Below are positions 1-10,184 of a stretch of DNA of 64,000 bases, piece after piece. The DNA comes from Neolewinella aurantiaca (GTDB lineage Bacteria > Bacteroidota > Bacteroidia > Chitinophagales > Saprospiraceae): the NCBI RefSeq assembly GCF_008014675.1, contig NZ_VOXD01000012.1, positions 62,001 through 126,000 of the forward strand, written 5' to 3'. A program made the position numbers and the translations under genes. Numbering within the stretch: position 1 is the stretch's first letter; every line of letters begins with the position of its first letter. Below the pieces are notes generated by a model. The model did not search any database, was not told where the DNA came from, and saw only the letters and a list, made by a program, of their open reading frames with translations.

Positions 1-3000
1 CGCCCGCTCGCTGTATACGCTGTCCGCCTGCAGAATATCTCTCCGGATGATGTCTCTCCATTGGTACCGCTCGGAGAAAATGACCACCCCTTCGGATTCA
101 ACCAGTCCTTCTCCCGGGATGGTATAGACGTACGTTATCTCTGAATCGTCATTGGTTGTGGCAACTATGTCCAGCACAGGAACGGTTGCCGTTCCTGTTA
201 TTTCCACGCGGGCATCAACGGACATTTTTCCGTAGTAAAGCTCGTTGTCCTTTCTAGTAGAGTTGATGGCGATGAAGTCATCGGCGACCACGAGCATATC
301 CAGCTCAACGTTGCTGAAATCTCCTAGTCTTACCTCACCACTCACAACTGCCGATCCGTTCTCGCTGTCGTAGATTTTGAAGCTGTTACCAAAGTTGAAG
401 ACACTGTTGTCGAAAAATATTGATTCGTCTCCCACTCTGAAACGCTCTCCGAGGAGACTGATCACCAAGCTTGCATCAACGAACTTCAACTGGCCATCGA
501 GATCGGGCGCGGTGGCGGTGCCACCGATGTTTACCTTCCCCGTCAGGTAGCCCTCCGATTGGGTCAGGAAGCCCAGGCTAAAAGGTTCTGCGGACTCAAG
601 CTGCAGTTTTTTCACATCCGCAATCAGGCTTATCGGCCCGTCCAGAGATACGTTGCCCTTCACGGTTGCGTTATTTCCTGCTTCCGTGAGGCTCACGTCT
701 ACCAGGTAATTCTGCTCGTCGCTCGTCGTTGCGTTTGCTTCCAGAAGTCCGAGCCGTTGCCCGGCCCAACTCAGGTCATCGATACGTAAATCGGTATTCA
801 GGCCGGGGTTGGTCATTACGTTATCAAGCCCGACCGAACCGTTCAGGATTCCTCCGGCTACTTCTTCGTCGGGGAAGACGAGGCGGCTTGGGGTGTTGAG
901 GTTAAAATCGGTGAAGACCACCTCGATGTCTCCGGGGTCGGAGGTTTCGGCCCTGAGCGACTGTCTTCCATTTTGCAGCGCAAAATCACTGATCATCAGG
1001 GAGTCCCCGATCAGCGTAATCAGGTTTTCGCCGGGTACCGTCCACGTTTCGAAATTAAGAATTTGTTCCTCTTCAAAATGGGCCCTGATGGCATCCGTTT
1101 CCGGATCGACGTAAAGACCCAGATAGTGGCGCAAACTATCGGCCGGAGTATACATTTTCAGTTCTACCAGAATTTCGTCATTCACCGTTTCACCCGAGAG
1201 CCGGGTCTTACCGAGATCTACCTGATCGTTGTAGTTGATGTCGGACCAATCGGCCTCGAAATTCAGCGCAGCCGTATCTCCGATGACCCGCAGGGCGAGA
1301 TCGCTCGCTTCGACCCCGGCATAGTTTATATTTTTGAGGTCCATGTTGAAGAGCAAGGAAGGGGTCGCATCCCGGTAGAGCAGCGACATCTTCATCGGCG
1401 ACAGTTCGGTAAGGCCATCGATAAGGCCTCCCGTAAGTGGCTGAGGGCGCTTGAGGTCGAGGACGAAATCAAGTTCGCTGCCGTTCTCTACGGGGATCGG
1501 CTGACGCAGGTCTTCCTCCCAGTAAGCCATTACGAACTGCGTCAGTTTTTCGGGTGTCTTCAGAGGATCGAAGCGGCCAATAAGCTCTGCATCCATCACA
1601 TCGGAACGGACGTATATTTCGTTGTCCCAGTCGTGCATGCTTGCAGTAATGGCCATGCTGTCAACGAAGCTCCTGCCCTGGGCACCACGCAGGAAGACGC
1701 TGTCTAACCTTACGTATGCATCGAGGTTGTACGGGTCCAGGCCTTTGCTGCGGGCAACGAGGCTCCCTCTGAGCAGCATCGGCTCTTCCGTGATCTCCCA
1801 TTGCTGGAGGTCTATTCGTTTCAGCGTAACCTGGGCTTCCACCGATGCAACACTGTCTTCATCAACGGAGTATGCACCTGCGCCCTGCGCCATAAAAGCA
1901 GGGTGTGTGAAGTTGAAGTCGGCTTCGTAATTGTTGTCCTGAACCAAAGCGTTGAAATCAGCCCACTGCTCAGCACCGGTTCCCCCGATGGTAGCATCGA
2001 CGAGTAAGTTCATGCCGGGTTCGAGCTGGCCGGTGACGCTGGCGGTGATGTCGACGGGTCCAAGATCCAGCGCCCGGAGGCTGTCACTTACCGGCCCCGT
2101 GAAGAGATCTGGCACCCGGACGCCCTGAATGGCGAGGTCTACGTTCAGGTCTTCGGGATCGTACTTGCCCTCAAGTTGCCAGTTGCCGTTGTCGGTTTCC
2201 AGAGGAACCGAGAAAACAAGGTTAGTCAGCGAGCCGGAGATCTTCGCATTCCTCACCCTCAGGTCAGGAATATTCAGGTTGGAAGGCAGCATGCTGTCGG
2301 GCAGAATTGCCGTTACGTCGTCAATATTGATGGCCAGATCGCTCACCTCCAGGTCGAGGTTCAGGTTCTCCGGTTCGAGCGCATTTTTGATGTTTCCGTT
2401 GATGCGGGCGAAGGTTTCTTCTCCGGGCAGGTTCAGCCGGAGGTTGACGTCCAGGTCCTCCATCGGGCCGGAGACGGTGCCGCTGCCCCGCACGAAGTCG
2501 GGGATTCTGTAATCCTCGGGGAGTGTTCCGGGAGGCAGGTAAGCGAGGATGGTGGGCCTGGTTGCCAGCAAAGTATCCAGCTCAACGTTCAGGCGGGTAC
2601 TGGGAAAACCTTGTACCCCATCAATCACGCCGCTGGTTCGGATTCGACTTTGCAGTCCGTTACCAAACTGGCGATTTTCGATGGCGTAGAGGTTGAGTTG
2701 TAGTTGGTCGTTACGGTATTCTGCGTTGCCTTCTGCAACGACCTTTGTGGGCCAGTCGATGTCGGGCGGCAACATACCATCGGGCAACAAAGGGAGCAGT
2801 GGCCCCGGCGTAACACTGAACTCGCGCAGGTTCAGCCGTCCGGCGATCCGTTTCATATCCAGCGCATTTTCGATGCGTCCGGAAGCACGGACTTTCACTC
2901 CGGGGCCATCCAGTTGCACCCGGCTCAGCTCCATGGCGGCCATGGTGCCGTTGGCCCGGACGGAGAAATTCACCTTCTGGCCGAGGTTAGTTCCAACCAC

Positions 3001-4266
3001 CGGTATATCAAGCATTTGCGGAGCAACGTAGGCAATGTCTTTCAGCCCCAAAAAACCGTCGAGTTGCAGACGGGCAATCATTTCGCTCAGGTCTGCCCCA
3101 CCCGCAAAATTATACTGAACCTCAGTGAGGTCACTCACCAGTTGGCTGTTACCAGTCTTGATGGTAAACTTGTCCAGGACGAGGTATTCCGGGGTGTAGA
3201 TCACTGTTCCGTCGGTACGTTGCAGGTCAAGTCCGCTTTTTTCTTTAGCCGCGAGTTGGCGCAAACGCAGGTGCAATGAATCGACTACATAAGCAATGTC
3301 GGTTGCCTCAGCCTGGATGTCGGTTAAAGCCAGATGGTTGTAATCTATCCCTGGTCCTTCCTGTTTCGGGGCGGGTGTATCCATCCGGAAAGCCAGGTTA
3401 GTTGTTTGGAAGAGCTCCCCCTGAAAGCTGAGTGAATCCCCCAGATTGAGGTTAGCGCCTTCCAGGTTTACGTAGGGCAAGCCGGTTTTTATTTCCATTT
3501 CTTCCATCCGGAGGTCAAAGTCCGTTTCCTGGATCGTAACCCGGCCGGCGATGAGTTGCATCGCTGCGGCGGGCGTAGCAGCGGTCGTATCCACAGGTGC
3601 AGTACCTGCGCCAATACCAACCAGGGCGTTTGTTCCGTCCAGTTCCAGGTAATCGATATCGAACCTCATTGTTTCGAGGTTCACTTCGTTCGTTTTTCCG
3701 GCAAGGCGGCGGGCTTCGAGGTCAGCCAGAATTCCTGTGGGGTCGTCCTGATAATAGATATTGGTCCGTTCCAGCAGGAGCTCGGTACCGCTTGCTTCGA
3801 TGACCCATCCTGCAGCAGTTGTCGTATCCGACACGGTGGCTGAGGCTGTTGAGTCGGGAGTAGTTGCCATATCCAGCAGGAATTGGATGTTGGAGCTGCT
3901 ATCGGTAGTAACCACGTTTGCGAAGACGTCCTTAAGGATGATATCAGAGACCTGCACCTTTGAGCTCACTAGCCCCCACATGTTGATGCCCACGCCCAGG
4001 TGGCCTACCCTCAGGATGCTGTCTCCGGCTGGGTTATTGACGTATACGTCATCCAACTCAATACGACTGGGAAAATCGATGTCCAACCCACCGATTCCTA
4101 CATCCGTGCCAAGGCTGCTGGCAGCAATTTCCTGTACCTGGCGGGCAACTCCCTGTTGCACTGCGGGAAGTTGCAGCAGCAGGAACACCAGCAGCAGGAG
4201 CATCATGATGATGCCAAAAGTCCAGAGTAAGACTTTTAAGATTTTACGGGAGATGCTCTTAGCCAA
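1..4266 (-). CDS. tamB: TamB-like translocation/assembly module protein (5' part; C-terminus beyond the window)
   Basis: The reading frame is open on the minus strand from 4266 to the window edge (about 1,420 codons). The N-terminus is basic (KSISRK), followed by one hydrophobic segment, the usual inner-membrane anchor of AsmA/TamB proteins. The body is a long run of beta-rich repeats of the AsmA type. Near position 1-700 the sequence has a DUF490/TamB signature: INSTRKDNELYYGK, then a segment with TGTATVPVLDI. In this family the protein spans the periplasm and helps outer-membrane protein or lipid transfer. No ATG precedes the membrane segment: I chose TTG at 4266 because it keeps the basic residues; the ATG pair at 4206 lies inside the hydrophobic stretch. 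The start overlaps the stop of a small ORF, suggesting translational coupling. The last few hundred residues are outside the window. Confidence 0.85.
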   Translation of the reverse strand, partial: MAKSISRKILKVLLWTFGIIMMLLLLVFLLLQLPAVQQGVARQVQEIAASSLGTDVGIGGLDIDFPSRIELDDVYVNNPAGDSILRVGHLGVGINMWGLVSSKVQVSDIILKDVFANVVTTDSSSNIQFLLDMATTPDSTASATVSDTTTAAGWVIEASGTELLLERTNIYYQDDPTGILADLEARRLAGKTNEVNLETMRFDIDYLELDGTNALVGIGAGTAPVDTTAATPAAAMQLIAGRVTIQETDFDLRMEEMEIKTGLPYVNLEGANLNLGDSLSFQGELFQTTNLAFRMDTPAPKQEGPGIDYNHLALTDIQAEATDIAYVVDSLHLRLRQLAAKEKSGLDLQRTDGTVIYTPEYLVLDKFTIKTGNSQLVSDLTEVQYNFAGGADLSEMIARLQLDGFLGLKDIAYVAPQMLDIPVVGTNLGQKVNFSVRANGTMAAMELSRVQLDGPGVKVRASGRIENALDMKRIAGRLNLREFSVTPGPLLPLLPDGMLPPDIDWPTKVVAEGNAEYRNDQLQLNLYAIENRQFGNGLQSRIRTSGVIDGVQGFPSTRLNVELDTLLATRPTILAYLPPGTLPEDYRIPDFVRGSGTVSGPMEDLDVNLRLNLPGEETFARINGNIKNALEPENLNLDLEVSDLAINIDDVTAILPDSMLPSNLNIPDLRVRNAKISGSLTNLVFSVPLETDNGNWQLEGKYDPEDLNVDLAIQGVRVPDLFTGPVSDSLRALDLGPVDITASVTGQLEPGMNLLVDATIGGTGAEQWADFNALVQDNNYEADFNFTHPAFMAQGAGAYSVDEDSVASVEAQVTLKRIDLQQWEITEEPMLLRGSLVARSKGLDPYNLDAYVRLDSVFLRGAQGRSFVDSMAITASMHDWDNEIYVRSDVMDAELIGRFDPLKTPEKLTQFVMAYWEEDLRQPIPVENGSELDFVLDLKRPQPLTGGLIDGLTELSPMKMSLLYRDATPSLLFNMDLKNINYAGVEASDLALRVIGDTAALNFEADWSDINYNDQVDLGKTRLSGETVNDEILVELKMYTPADSLRHYLGLYVDPETDAIRAHFEEEQILNFETWTVPGENLITLIGDSLMISDFALQNGRQSLRAETSDPGDIEVVFTDFNLNTPSRLVFPDEEVAGGILNGSVGLDNVMTNPGLNTDLRIDDLSWAGQRLGLLEANATTSDEQNYLVDVSLTEAGNNATVKGNVSLDGPISLIADVKKLQLESAEPFSLGFLTQSEGYLTGKVNIGGTATAPDLDGQLKFVDASLVISLLGERFRVGDESIFFDNSVFNFGNSFKIYDSENGSAVVSGEVRLGDFSNVELDMLVVADDFIAINSTRKDNELYYGKMSVDARVEITGTATVPVLDIVATTNDDSEITYVYTIPGEGLVESEGVVIFSERYQWRDIIRRDILQADSVYSERA

Positions 4267-4408
4267 GGAAGAAGTTGGTTTTTAGCGGGGAGAGGAAATT
4301 ATACTTATAACCCACGCGGAGGGCCCCGTGTTTGCCTGCACGAAAGTTAACGAAGGCGCTTCTCCCGAAAGCAACCTCAAACGAACGAATCAGTTCAGGC
4401 TCTTTCAT
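4259..4408 (-). CDS. Possible 49-aa ORF overlapping the tamB start
   Basis: An ATG at 4408 opens a 49-codon frame beginning MKEPELIRSFEVAFGRSAF and ending in LKTNFFLG. Its TAA (4261-4259) lies inside the proposed TTG start region of tamB. I do not recognise the product. It lies between the stop of the membrane glycosyltransferase gene (4474) and tamB, on the same strand, and could be a coupled leader peptide or a chance frame. No clear ribosome binding site is visible. Confidence 0.3.
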   Translation of the reverse strand: MKEPELIRSFEVAFGRSAFVNFRAGKHGALRVGYKYNFLSPLKTNFFLG

Positions 4409-4473
4409 AACAAGAAACAGACGTTTCCGAAATCAGGTATGGTGCCTTAGTCAGATCGGCTGATTGTGAAAAG

Positions 4474-5991
4474 CTACTTACGCCGGTAGATCACCAACTC
4501 CCCCCCGATGGAATCAACGGGTTCGAAAGCAGTAAGGATCCTTTGCCCTAGTGCGCCCTCAATTTCTTCATCGTCCTCGCGCCCCACGAGGAGGGTTACC
4601 TGCTCATCATCGATGATGCGGTTGGCTTCTGCTATTTCGTCGACCTGGAAGGCGCGGACGTGATGGTCGAGGAACAACAGAGAAGAATGAACATACGGAG
4701 TAGGCACATTTCTTCCCGTGAGGTGATAGGTGATCTGGTGCCCGTTGAGGAGGAAAAAGGTTTCCTCGGGCCCGAGGTTCGCGTTCAGGTAGGTGGCCAG
4801 TTCTTTTGAGTAGTCGTCTTTTTTGCTGTAGCGGCTAAAGTGCATACCACCCAGCAAGAGTGCCAAAACAGCAACGGTCCACCAGGCTCGCGCGCCCCCG
4901 AAAATTGTTCCGGTCTGCGAGGGAGCCATGTTGGTACTAAGGTTGTTTTTGCGCCTGGCCCACCATCGTTTGATGATGGAGAGCGATGACGGGAATCCCG
5001 GCGTCCACCAACAGGCGGCCAGCAACGCCAGTACGGGGTGAAGCTGAATCTGATAATGTCCGAAGCGCTTGCCGGTGAGCAGCACCACAACCGTGACCAG
5101 CAGGAACTGAAGCAGCAGGTAACTCCACCAGCGAATTCCGGCCCTGCTCTTTTGTTTTTTCCATTGCACCAGCGCCCCCGCCCCTAAAATCACAAAGGGC
5201 GAAAAACGCAACAGGTAATCCCCCATGTACTTGAGACGTAAATACCATGGCAGTTCTATGGGGTAAGCAGAACTCACTTCAAAGGTGTAGAAAGCTAGTT
5301 GATCGAGCAGTCCGAGACGGTAATAATACCCATACACGTAAAGCAGCGGCAGTGTGAAAAAGGCTACCAGCAGTGTGCCTGAGCCAAGCATGCGACCGAA
5401 CGCCTGACGCTGTGCGTAATACCAAACCATGAAAAGACCAACAGCAAGGGCCTCGGCAGCGGCGAAAGGTTTGATGATAACAGCAAGGCCCAGGAGGAAG
5501 CCTGCTACCGGCCAGTGCCAAACCGGATCCGCACTTCCTTCGTTCACACGGGGAGCTACCGCAAGAGCTACCGCAGCGATGGTGAAAAGATTGAAGAAAA
5601 TCTCCGTATTCGGGGATATACCGTAATACGTGAAAAGGCTACAAATAAAGATGTAGATTACACCGGCCGCGGCACCTACCTGCTCGTGTCCCGTTGCCCG
5701 GCGACCAGCCAGAAACAGGCCCCAGCCCCCCAATGCCACTACAGCAGTTGCAGCAGCCCGCAGTGCTATGATGCTTCCCCCCGTCAGTTTTATCAGGGCT
5801 GCGTAAATCCAGAAAATACCAATCGGTTTTGTATCGACCACATCCTGCAGATAGATCTCTCCGCGGAGCATTTCGTCGGCGATGACGATGTAGGTGCTCT
5901 CGTCGTGATTGATCACGGAGATGAAAAAGGTCCCCCAGCGGGCCACAACGGCAAGAATCAACAGGATCAGTAACCACTTGTATTTTCCCAT
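4474..5991 (-). CDS. GT39/ArnT-like membrane glycosyltransferase
   Basis: 505 residues with about ten or more hydrophobic segments. The first is followed by the acidic motif NHDESTY, in the first periplasmic loop where GT-C enzymes (PMT/ArnT/GT39) carry their catalytic acidic residue. A soluble C-terminal part follows the last membrane segment. By family such enzymes transfer a sugar from a polyprenyl-phosphate donor to lipid or protein outside the inner membrane; the acceptor cannot be told. I place the start at the ATG at 5991 rather than the upstream GTG at 6027, because TATCTTTG ends five bases before this ATG. It probably precedes tamB in one transcription unit. Confidence 0.75.
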   Translation of the reverse strand: MGKYKWLLILLILAVVARWGTFFISVINHDESTYIVIADEMLRGEIYLQDVVDTKPIGIFWIYAALIKLTGGSIIALRAAATAVVALGGWGLFLAGRRATGHEQVGAAAGVIYIFICSLFTYYGISPNTEIFFNLFTIAAVALAVAPRVNEGSADPVWHWPVAGFLLGLAVIIKPFAAAEALAVGLFMVWYYAQRQAFGRMLGSGTLLVAFFTLPLLYVYGYYYRLGLLDQLAFYTFEVSSAYPIELPWYLRLKYMGDYLLRFSPFVILGAGALVQWKKQKSRAGIRWWSYLLLQFLLVTVVVLLTGKRFGHYQIQLHPVLALLAACWWTPGFPSSLSIIKRWWARRKNNLSTNMAPSQTGTIFGGARAWWTVAVLALLLGGMHFSRYSKKDDYSKELATYLNANLGPEETFFLLNGHQITYHLTGRNVPTPYVHSSLLFLDHHVRAFQVDEIAEANRIIDDEQVTLLVGREDDEEIEGALGQRILTAFEPVDSIGGELVIYRRK

Positions 5992-5995
5992 GGCG

Positions 5996-6003
5996 CAAAG
6001 ATA
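5996..6003 (-). promoter_or_regulatory. TAnnTTTG -7 element for the GT39-like gene
   Basis: TATCTTTG on the minus strand, four bases upstream of the ATG at 5991. It matches the Bacteroidota -7 consensus TAnnTTTG and implies a nearly leaderless transcript. Confidence 0.6.
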
Positions 6004-6055
6004 GATTTCCTGAGAGGATTCAGACACCCTTGCTCCCTCCCCTCATTCAGGAGAT

Positions 6056-9000
6056 TCAGCACGCTTCAATTCTGATGGTAACCACCGTGCCCGGATACTT
6101 CTTACCGGGATACAGGTCAGAAACTTCAATGCCGATCTTAATCTCGTCATTGGTTGCCAAAAGCGCCTGTCGTTCTTCGAGAATGGCCGTTGCCCGGGAA
6201 ACGTGGTTGAATCTTTTAGGGAGCATCTCGGCGTTGCTACGGCCAACGCCGTTGTCGGAAATCACGCAAATAATCACGTCATCATCCGTTGGGTCAAGGC
6301 TGAAATCGATGATGAGTTCCCCGCCCGATTTCAGGGGGCCCAGGCCGTGCTGTATAGCATTTTCAATGATAGGTTGCAGGAACAAAGATGGAACTTCGTC
6401 CATCTGCGGGTCTAACTTCGGGTCGATACGAACGTTGACGTTGAATTTCCCGGGAAACCGAAGCTGCTCCAGACTGATGTAGCGTTCGAGCATGTCGACC
6501 TCGTCGGCGATGGAGGTGAACCGATGCCGGGATGACTCAAGGAAGCGCCGCATCATCAGTGAGAAGTCGGTAAGGTAGCGGGCCGGATCATTCGCATCGG
6601 GTCTTTGAATATATTCCTTGATGGCATTCATGGCATTACTGATGAAATGCGGATTAAGTTGTTGCCGTAATGAGCGCAACTCCAGGCTTTGCATTTTACG
6701 CTCTCGTTCCATTTTCTCGCGCAGACGATACAGCCTTATCCGGTGCATACAATACAAAAGCAGGAGACAGGTCAGAACCATTAGAAAACCGAACCACCAC
6801 TGTTTATAAAAGGGCTTCAGCACTACTATGTTGATGCTGCGTTCGATCTCTCCTTTGCGCCCCTGGCCATCGAAAGCCCTTACGTGGAGGGTGTACTTTC
6901 CCGGATCGAGGCCGGTGTACCGAACCGAATTACTGGTAGTGGGTGAAGACCAATCTATGTCGAGGCCTTCCAGTTTCGTCTGGTATTTCCTGTGTCCTTG
7001 GGGAAAATAATCCGGTATGGTAAAATCAATTTCAAAATATAGCACCGAAGGGCTGAAGGTAATCTCATGCGCTGGGGCCGAGGGGAGAATATGAGTAGTC
7101 TCGTATCCTATTCCTTTATCAAAAATCCGATAGCTTAGGAATACCGGATTATAGGGGCTCACGGGCGGGGTAAGATCGGCGATCGAGAAGGAAACGAAAC
7201 CGTTTACTCCTCCGGCATACCACCGCTTACCGGCCGCATGAAAAAATACAGATGAGGTATTGAATTCGTCGCTTCCCAAACCATCGTTGGTAGTAAAGAC
7301 TGTCGTTTCTCCGGTTCGGCTTCCGTGCAGGGCAAGCCCTTCGAAGGTTGTGAGCAAAAGATCGTTCTCTTCGGTCAGGTTCAGCGTAGCAACGTCGTTA
7401 GTTGGTAGTTCAAGGAATACTTCAGGATTGGCGGGTTGTTGGTTCACGGGAACGAGACCGCCTACTTTGGTGAATCTTCCGGAGGAGGGGTCAAACGATT
7501 GTAAGCCTTCCTTGAGGGCTGACAGCAGGAGCATACCGTTCTTGCGCAGCAGGACATCGGAGATAAAGGTTTCCTTGTCTCCGCCCAGAAAGTAGGAATG
7601 CAGTTTATGATCCTCAAAATCGAAGCGATAGAATGCCCGGTCGGTACCGAACCAAAGGCAATTGCGCTTTTCGTCGAACGCTGCCCCTTTTGTATATCCT
7701 TCTACGGCCAAAGCCGGGCCGGCGGGTTGTATGTATGCGAATGAGTCCTGTGCCGGATAAAAGTAATAGAGCTGGCCATCCTCATGGTTTACTTTTTCTT
7801 CCGTGATCAAGAGAAACTCATCCTCAGTCCTCCCTTTTGCGATCCAGCGGATAACCTGGCTGGCTTCTGGCAAGGGCCAGCTTTTCCATTCATCACTCCG
7901 GGGGTTGTACCGGTAAAGAGAACCCAGAAAGAGACCGTTGGAATCCAGACCACAGGTATGACCATAGATGTCACCTTTATAATTAATGAGGTTAGTACCG
8001 CACCCCAGTTGATCCACCGCAAGGCCTTCGTTGTCGAGGATTATGAGGGTATCCATTTCGTCTGATTCCGGATTGAGCCGGAACCAGTATGGCATGCTGG
8101 AGTCTTTATTGGTATAGATGCGCCCCTCGTCATCAGCGGTGAAACCACGCATCACATCCCCGAACTTACCCGGAAGAATATCATGAGAAAGGTACTTTTT
8201 GAACGGGCTTTTTACCGGATCGTTGAAATCTAGTGCGTAGATGCCTCCGTAAGTATTGAGCCTGATCGTCTTCCGGTAATCCTTCCCCGAAATAGAAAGG
8301 ATTCTGTCTTCAATGCCTGTCAGCCATTTCGCTTCTGACCGCACTCCGTCAATAATTTGTTCCAGGTAAGTTACCCGAATCAGGAGCGGATCCATGTAGC
8401 CAAAGAACATATTGTGGTTCTCGTCTTCGGCGAAGAAGTTGATACTTCCTCCGTTTTCCAGAGGTCCCAGAAAAAGAGAAAAACTTCCCCCCATCGGCCG
8501 GCGAAAAGTCCCTTCAGGGCTACTTACCCACAGGTAGTCACTCTGGTCGAGATACAAACAATCAGGAGGGGAATCGGTGGGCAGTTTCAGGACGCTGAAT
8601 TCTCCGTTGTGAAACTGCTCAATAGTTTGCGTCTCTTTTCGGTACAGGAGGTAACTGTCATCCGACGCTGCAATCAACTGATCTCCGGACAATATTTCCT
8701 GGCTAATCAGGTGAATTTGTCGTAGTTCTTCGCCCGGCAGGTAAGCATAAATAATGCCACCCTGCGCAAAGTAGAGCGCGGAACCATTCCGCTGGTAAAT
8801 ACCGCCAAAAACGCCACGTGACTTATCGTTGAACCGGTCTCCCCACACTTCGAGAGTAGCCGGATTGATGACCTCCACTGAGTCGTGAAAACTTCGGTTT
8901 ATCACGTAGAGCCATCCTTTGGCATCGTAGTGTACCTCTCCCCGAAAAGTCATAGGAATCTGATGCAGTCCGGTGACGCCGTAGCCGTTGATCCGGCATA

Positions 9001-9199
9001 AGCCTCCCGTAGTCCCCGACCATATTACCCCCGTCGTATCAGCGACGGAATTGTAAGCGATTCTGCTGGAAAGGCCATCTTTGGTGCCAAAATACTTCAA
9101 CCTATACTCCTCGGGAGGAAATTCCTGACACGTCAGGTTAGTTCCACACAAGAGCAGAATGATAATGACATTAAAGCTTATATTTAGTTTAGAGAGCAT
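6056..9199 (-). CDS. LytS-type sensor histidine kinase with periplasmic beta-propeller
   Basis: About 1,047 residues: an N-terminal hydrophobic signal segment, a long beta-propeller sensor region (repeats such as LWFGTDRAFYRFD and IWSGTTGGLCRING), a Y_Y_Y Ig-like module ending near WYL-like residues LDPGKYTLHVRAFDG, one membrane helix (WWFGFLMVLTCLLLLY), a coiled coil, then a His_kinase domain with QQLNPHFISNAMNAIKEYI (His near 851) and an HATPase domain with IIENAIQHG and DNGVGR. These kinases sense extracellular signals and phosphorylate LytTR regulators. A GTG at 9211 adds four residues; I prefer the ATG at 9199. It is divergent from the LytTR regulator at 9450, its likely partner. Confidence 0.9.
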   Translation of the reverse strand: MLSKLNISFNVIIILLLCGTNLTCQEFPPEEYRLKYFGTKDGLSSRIAYNSVADTTGVIWSGTTGGLCRINGYGVTGLHQIPMTFRGEVHYDAKGWLYVINRSFHDSVEVINPATLEVWGDRFNDKSRGVFGGIYQRNGSALYFAQGGIIYAYLPGEELRQIHLISQEILSGDQLIAASDDSYLLYRKETQTIEQFHNGEFSVLKLPTDSPPDCLYLDQSDYLWVSSPEGTFRRPMGGSFSLFLGPLENGGSINFFAEDENHNMFFGYMDPLLIRVTYLEQIIDGVRSEAKWLTGIEDRILSISGKDYRKTIRLNTYGGIYALDFNDPVKSPFKKYLSHDILPGKFGDVMRGFTADDEGRIYTNKDSSMPYWFRLNPESDEMDTLIILDNEGLAVDQLGCGTNLINYKGDIYGHTCGLDSNGLFLGSLYRYNPRSDEWKSWPLPEASQVIRWIAKGRTEDEFLLITEEKVNHEDGQLYYFYPAQDSFAYIQPAGPALAVEGYTKGAAFDEKRNCLWFGTDRAFYRFDFEDHKLHSYFLGGDKETFISDVLLRKNGMLLLSALKEGLQSFDPSSGRFTKVGGLVPVNQQPANPEVFLELPTNDVATLNLTEENDLLLTTFEGLALHGSRTGETTVFTTNDGLGSDEFNTSSVFFHAAGKRWYAGGVNGFVSFSIADLTPPVSPYNPVFLSYRIFDKGIGYETTHILPSAPAHEITFSPSVLYFEIDFTIPDYFPQGHRKYQTKLEGLDIDWSSPTTSNSVRYTGLDPGKYTLHVRAFDGQGRKGEIERSINIVVLKPFYKQWWFGFLMVLTCLLLLYCMHRIRLYRLREKMERERKMQSLELRSLRQQLNPHFISNAMNAIKEYIQRPDANDPARYLTDFSLMMRRFLESSRHRFTSIADEVDMLERYISLEQLRFPGKFNVNVRIDPKLDPQMDEVPSLFLQPIIENAIQHGLGPLKSGGELIIDFSLDPTDDDVIICVISDNGVGRSNAEMLPKRFNHVSRATAILEERQALLATNDEIKIGIEVSDLYPGKKYPGTVVTIRIEAC

Positions 9200-9449
9200 A
9201 AATTTCACCACACTACTCTACATTTTTGGCTCCCTCTCCGCTCAGTCTCAGGCGAAGCTTGTTGAAAAGAGGGAGGGGGGATAGGTGGAAAATCAAAAAT
9301 GTAGAGCGGTATGAAATTCCACACAAAAAGGAAAACGTATGCAAGTATCCTGACAAATTACAGGAAACCCGAAATGCTAAGGTAAAGAAAACTCATTTGT
9401 ACTCCTCGCAAATCGTATTATCAATACTTTCAACGATTACATTCACGAT
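9200..9449. promoter_or_regulatory. Divergent control region between kinase and LytTR regulator
   Basis: 250 bases between divergent starts. It holds an inverted repeat CTCCCTCT / AGAGGGAG (9231-9238 and about 9267-9274) and, upstream of the regulator, a weak -7-like TACTTTCA at 9425-9432. A possible 75-codon ORF here has no protein-like features and was left out. Confidence 0.3.
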
Positions 9450-10184
9450 ATGAACACACTTATTATTGATGATGAGCCGGCCGCAAACACCGAGCTGAAG
9501 AAAATGTTACGGGCCTACCACCAGGAATTAACGGTGGTGGGCGAAGCAACTAACGTTCATGAAGGGCTGATGAAAATCAGAAAATTGAAGCCTGAACTAT
9601 TATTTCTAGACATCGAGATGCCCGGAGGAACGGGTTTCGACCTCATCCGGCAATTAGGTAAAGACGCACGCCCGGAGATCGTTTTCGTTACGAGCCGTAA
9701 TGAGTTCGCCTTCCAGGCCTTCAACTGTGCCGCACTCGATTACATCCTTAAGCCCGTAGATCAGGGTTCGTTGGCTACGGCGGTACAGCGGGCCAAAGAA
9801 CGAATGCACCAGAAGAACAGTTCCCGCAGGCTCGAAGCCTTGCTCGCAAACATAGATGCCTCCAGCAACGCCGATAAGCACATCGGGATCCCCAACGACC
9901 ACGGTATAGAATTCATTACCGCCGGAGACATCATCTGCTGCCAGGGAAGCGATGGCTACACCCTGATCCACCTCGCCGACGGCACCCGCCGGACTTCCTC
10001 CTACCCGATCGGACATTACAAAAAGATGCTGCCAACGCCGGATTTTTTTATGACACACCGCTCTTTTATCGTTAATCGGAAGCACGTAGTCAGGCTGTCT
10101 GCCGACGAAATTTCGCTAAACGGGGGCCTGAAAGCAGAAATAAGCCGACGAAGGAAAAAACTCGTAGAAGACTGGCTCTCTTAA
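9450..10184 (+). CDS. LytTR-family response regulator
   Basis: 244 residues. An N-terminal receiver domain (residues 1-120) begins LIIDDEPAA and carries phospho-acceptor Asp54 in FLDIEMPGGTGFD and the conserved Lys in ILKPVD. A C-terminal LytTR DNA-binding domain (about 145-244) shows ICCQGSDGYTLIHL and FFMTHRSFIVN. It should be phosphorylated by the divergent LytS-type kinase and bind direct repeats upstream of target genes. Target genes are not evident in the window. Confidence 0.92.
   Translation: MNTLIIDDEPAANTELKKMLRAYHQELTVVGEATNVHEGLMKIRKLKPELLFLDIEMPGGTGFDLIRQLGKDARPEIVFVTSRNEFAFQAFNCAALDYILKPVDQGSLATAVQRAKERMHQKNSSRRLEALLANIDASSNADKHIGIPNDHGIEFITAGDIICCQGSDGYTLIHLADGTRRTSSYPIGHYKKMLPTPDFFMTHRSFIVNRKHVVRLSADEISLNGGLKAEISRRRKKLVEDWLS

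Noticed and set aside
973-1707. Plus-strand frames of up to 244 codons across 0.5-4.3 kb
   Set aside because: They are antisense to the tamB-like gene, whose frame is open throughout and carries family motifs.
9226-9453. 75-codon frame between the kinase and the LytTR regulator
   Set aside because: Low-complexity, includes an inverted repeat and promoter region, and overlaps the start of the regulator gene.
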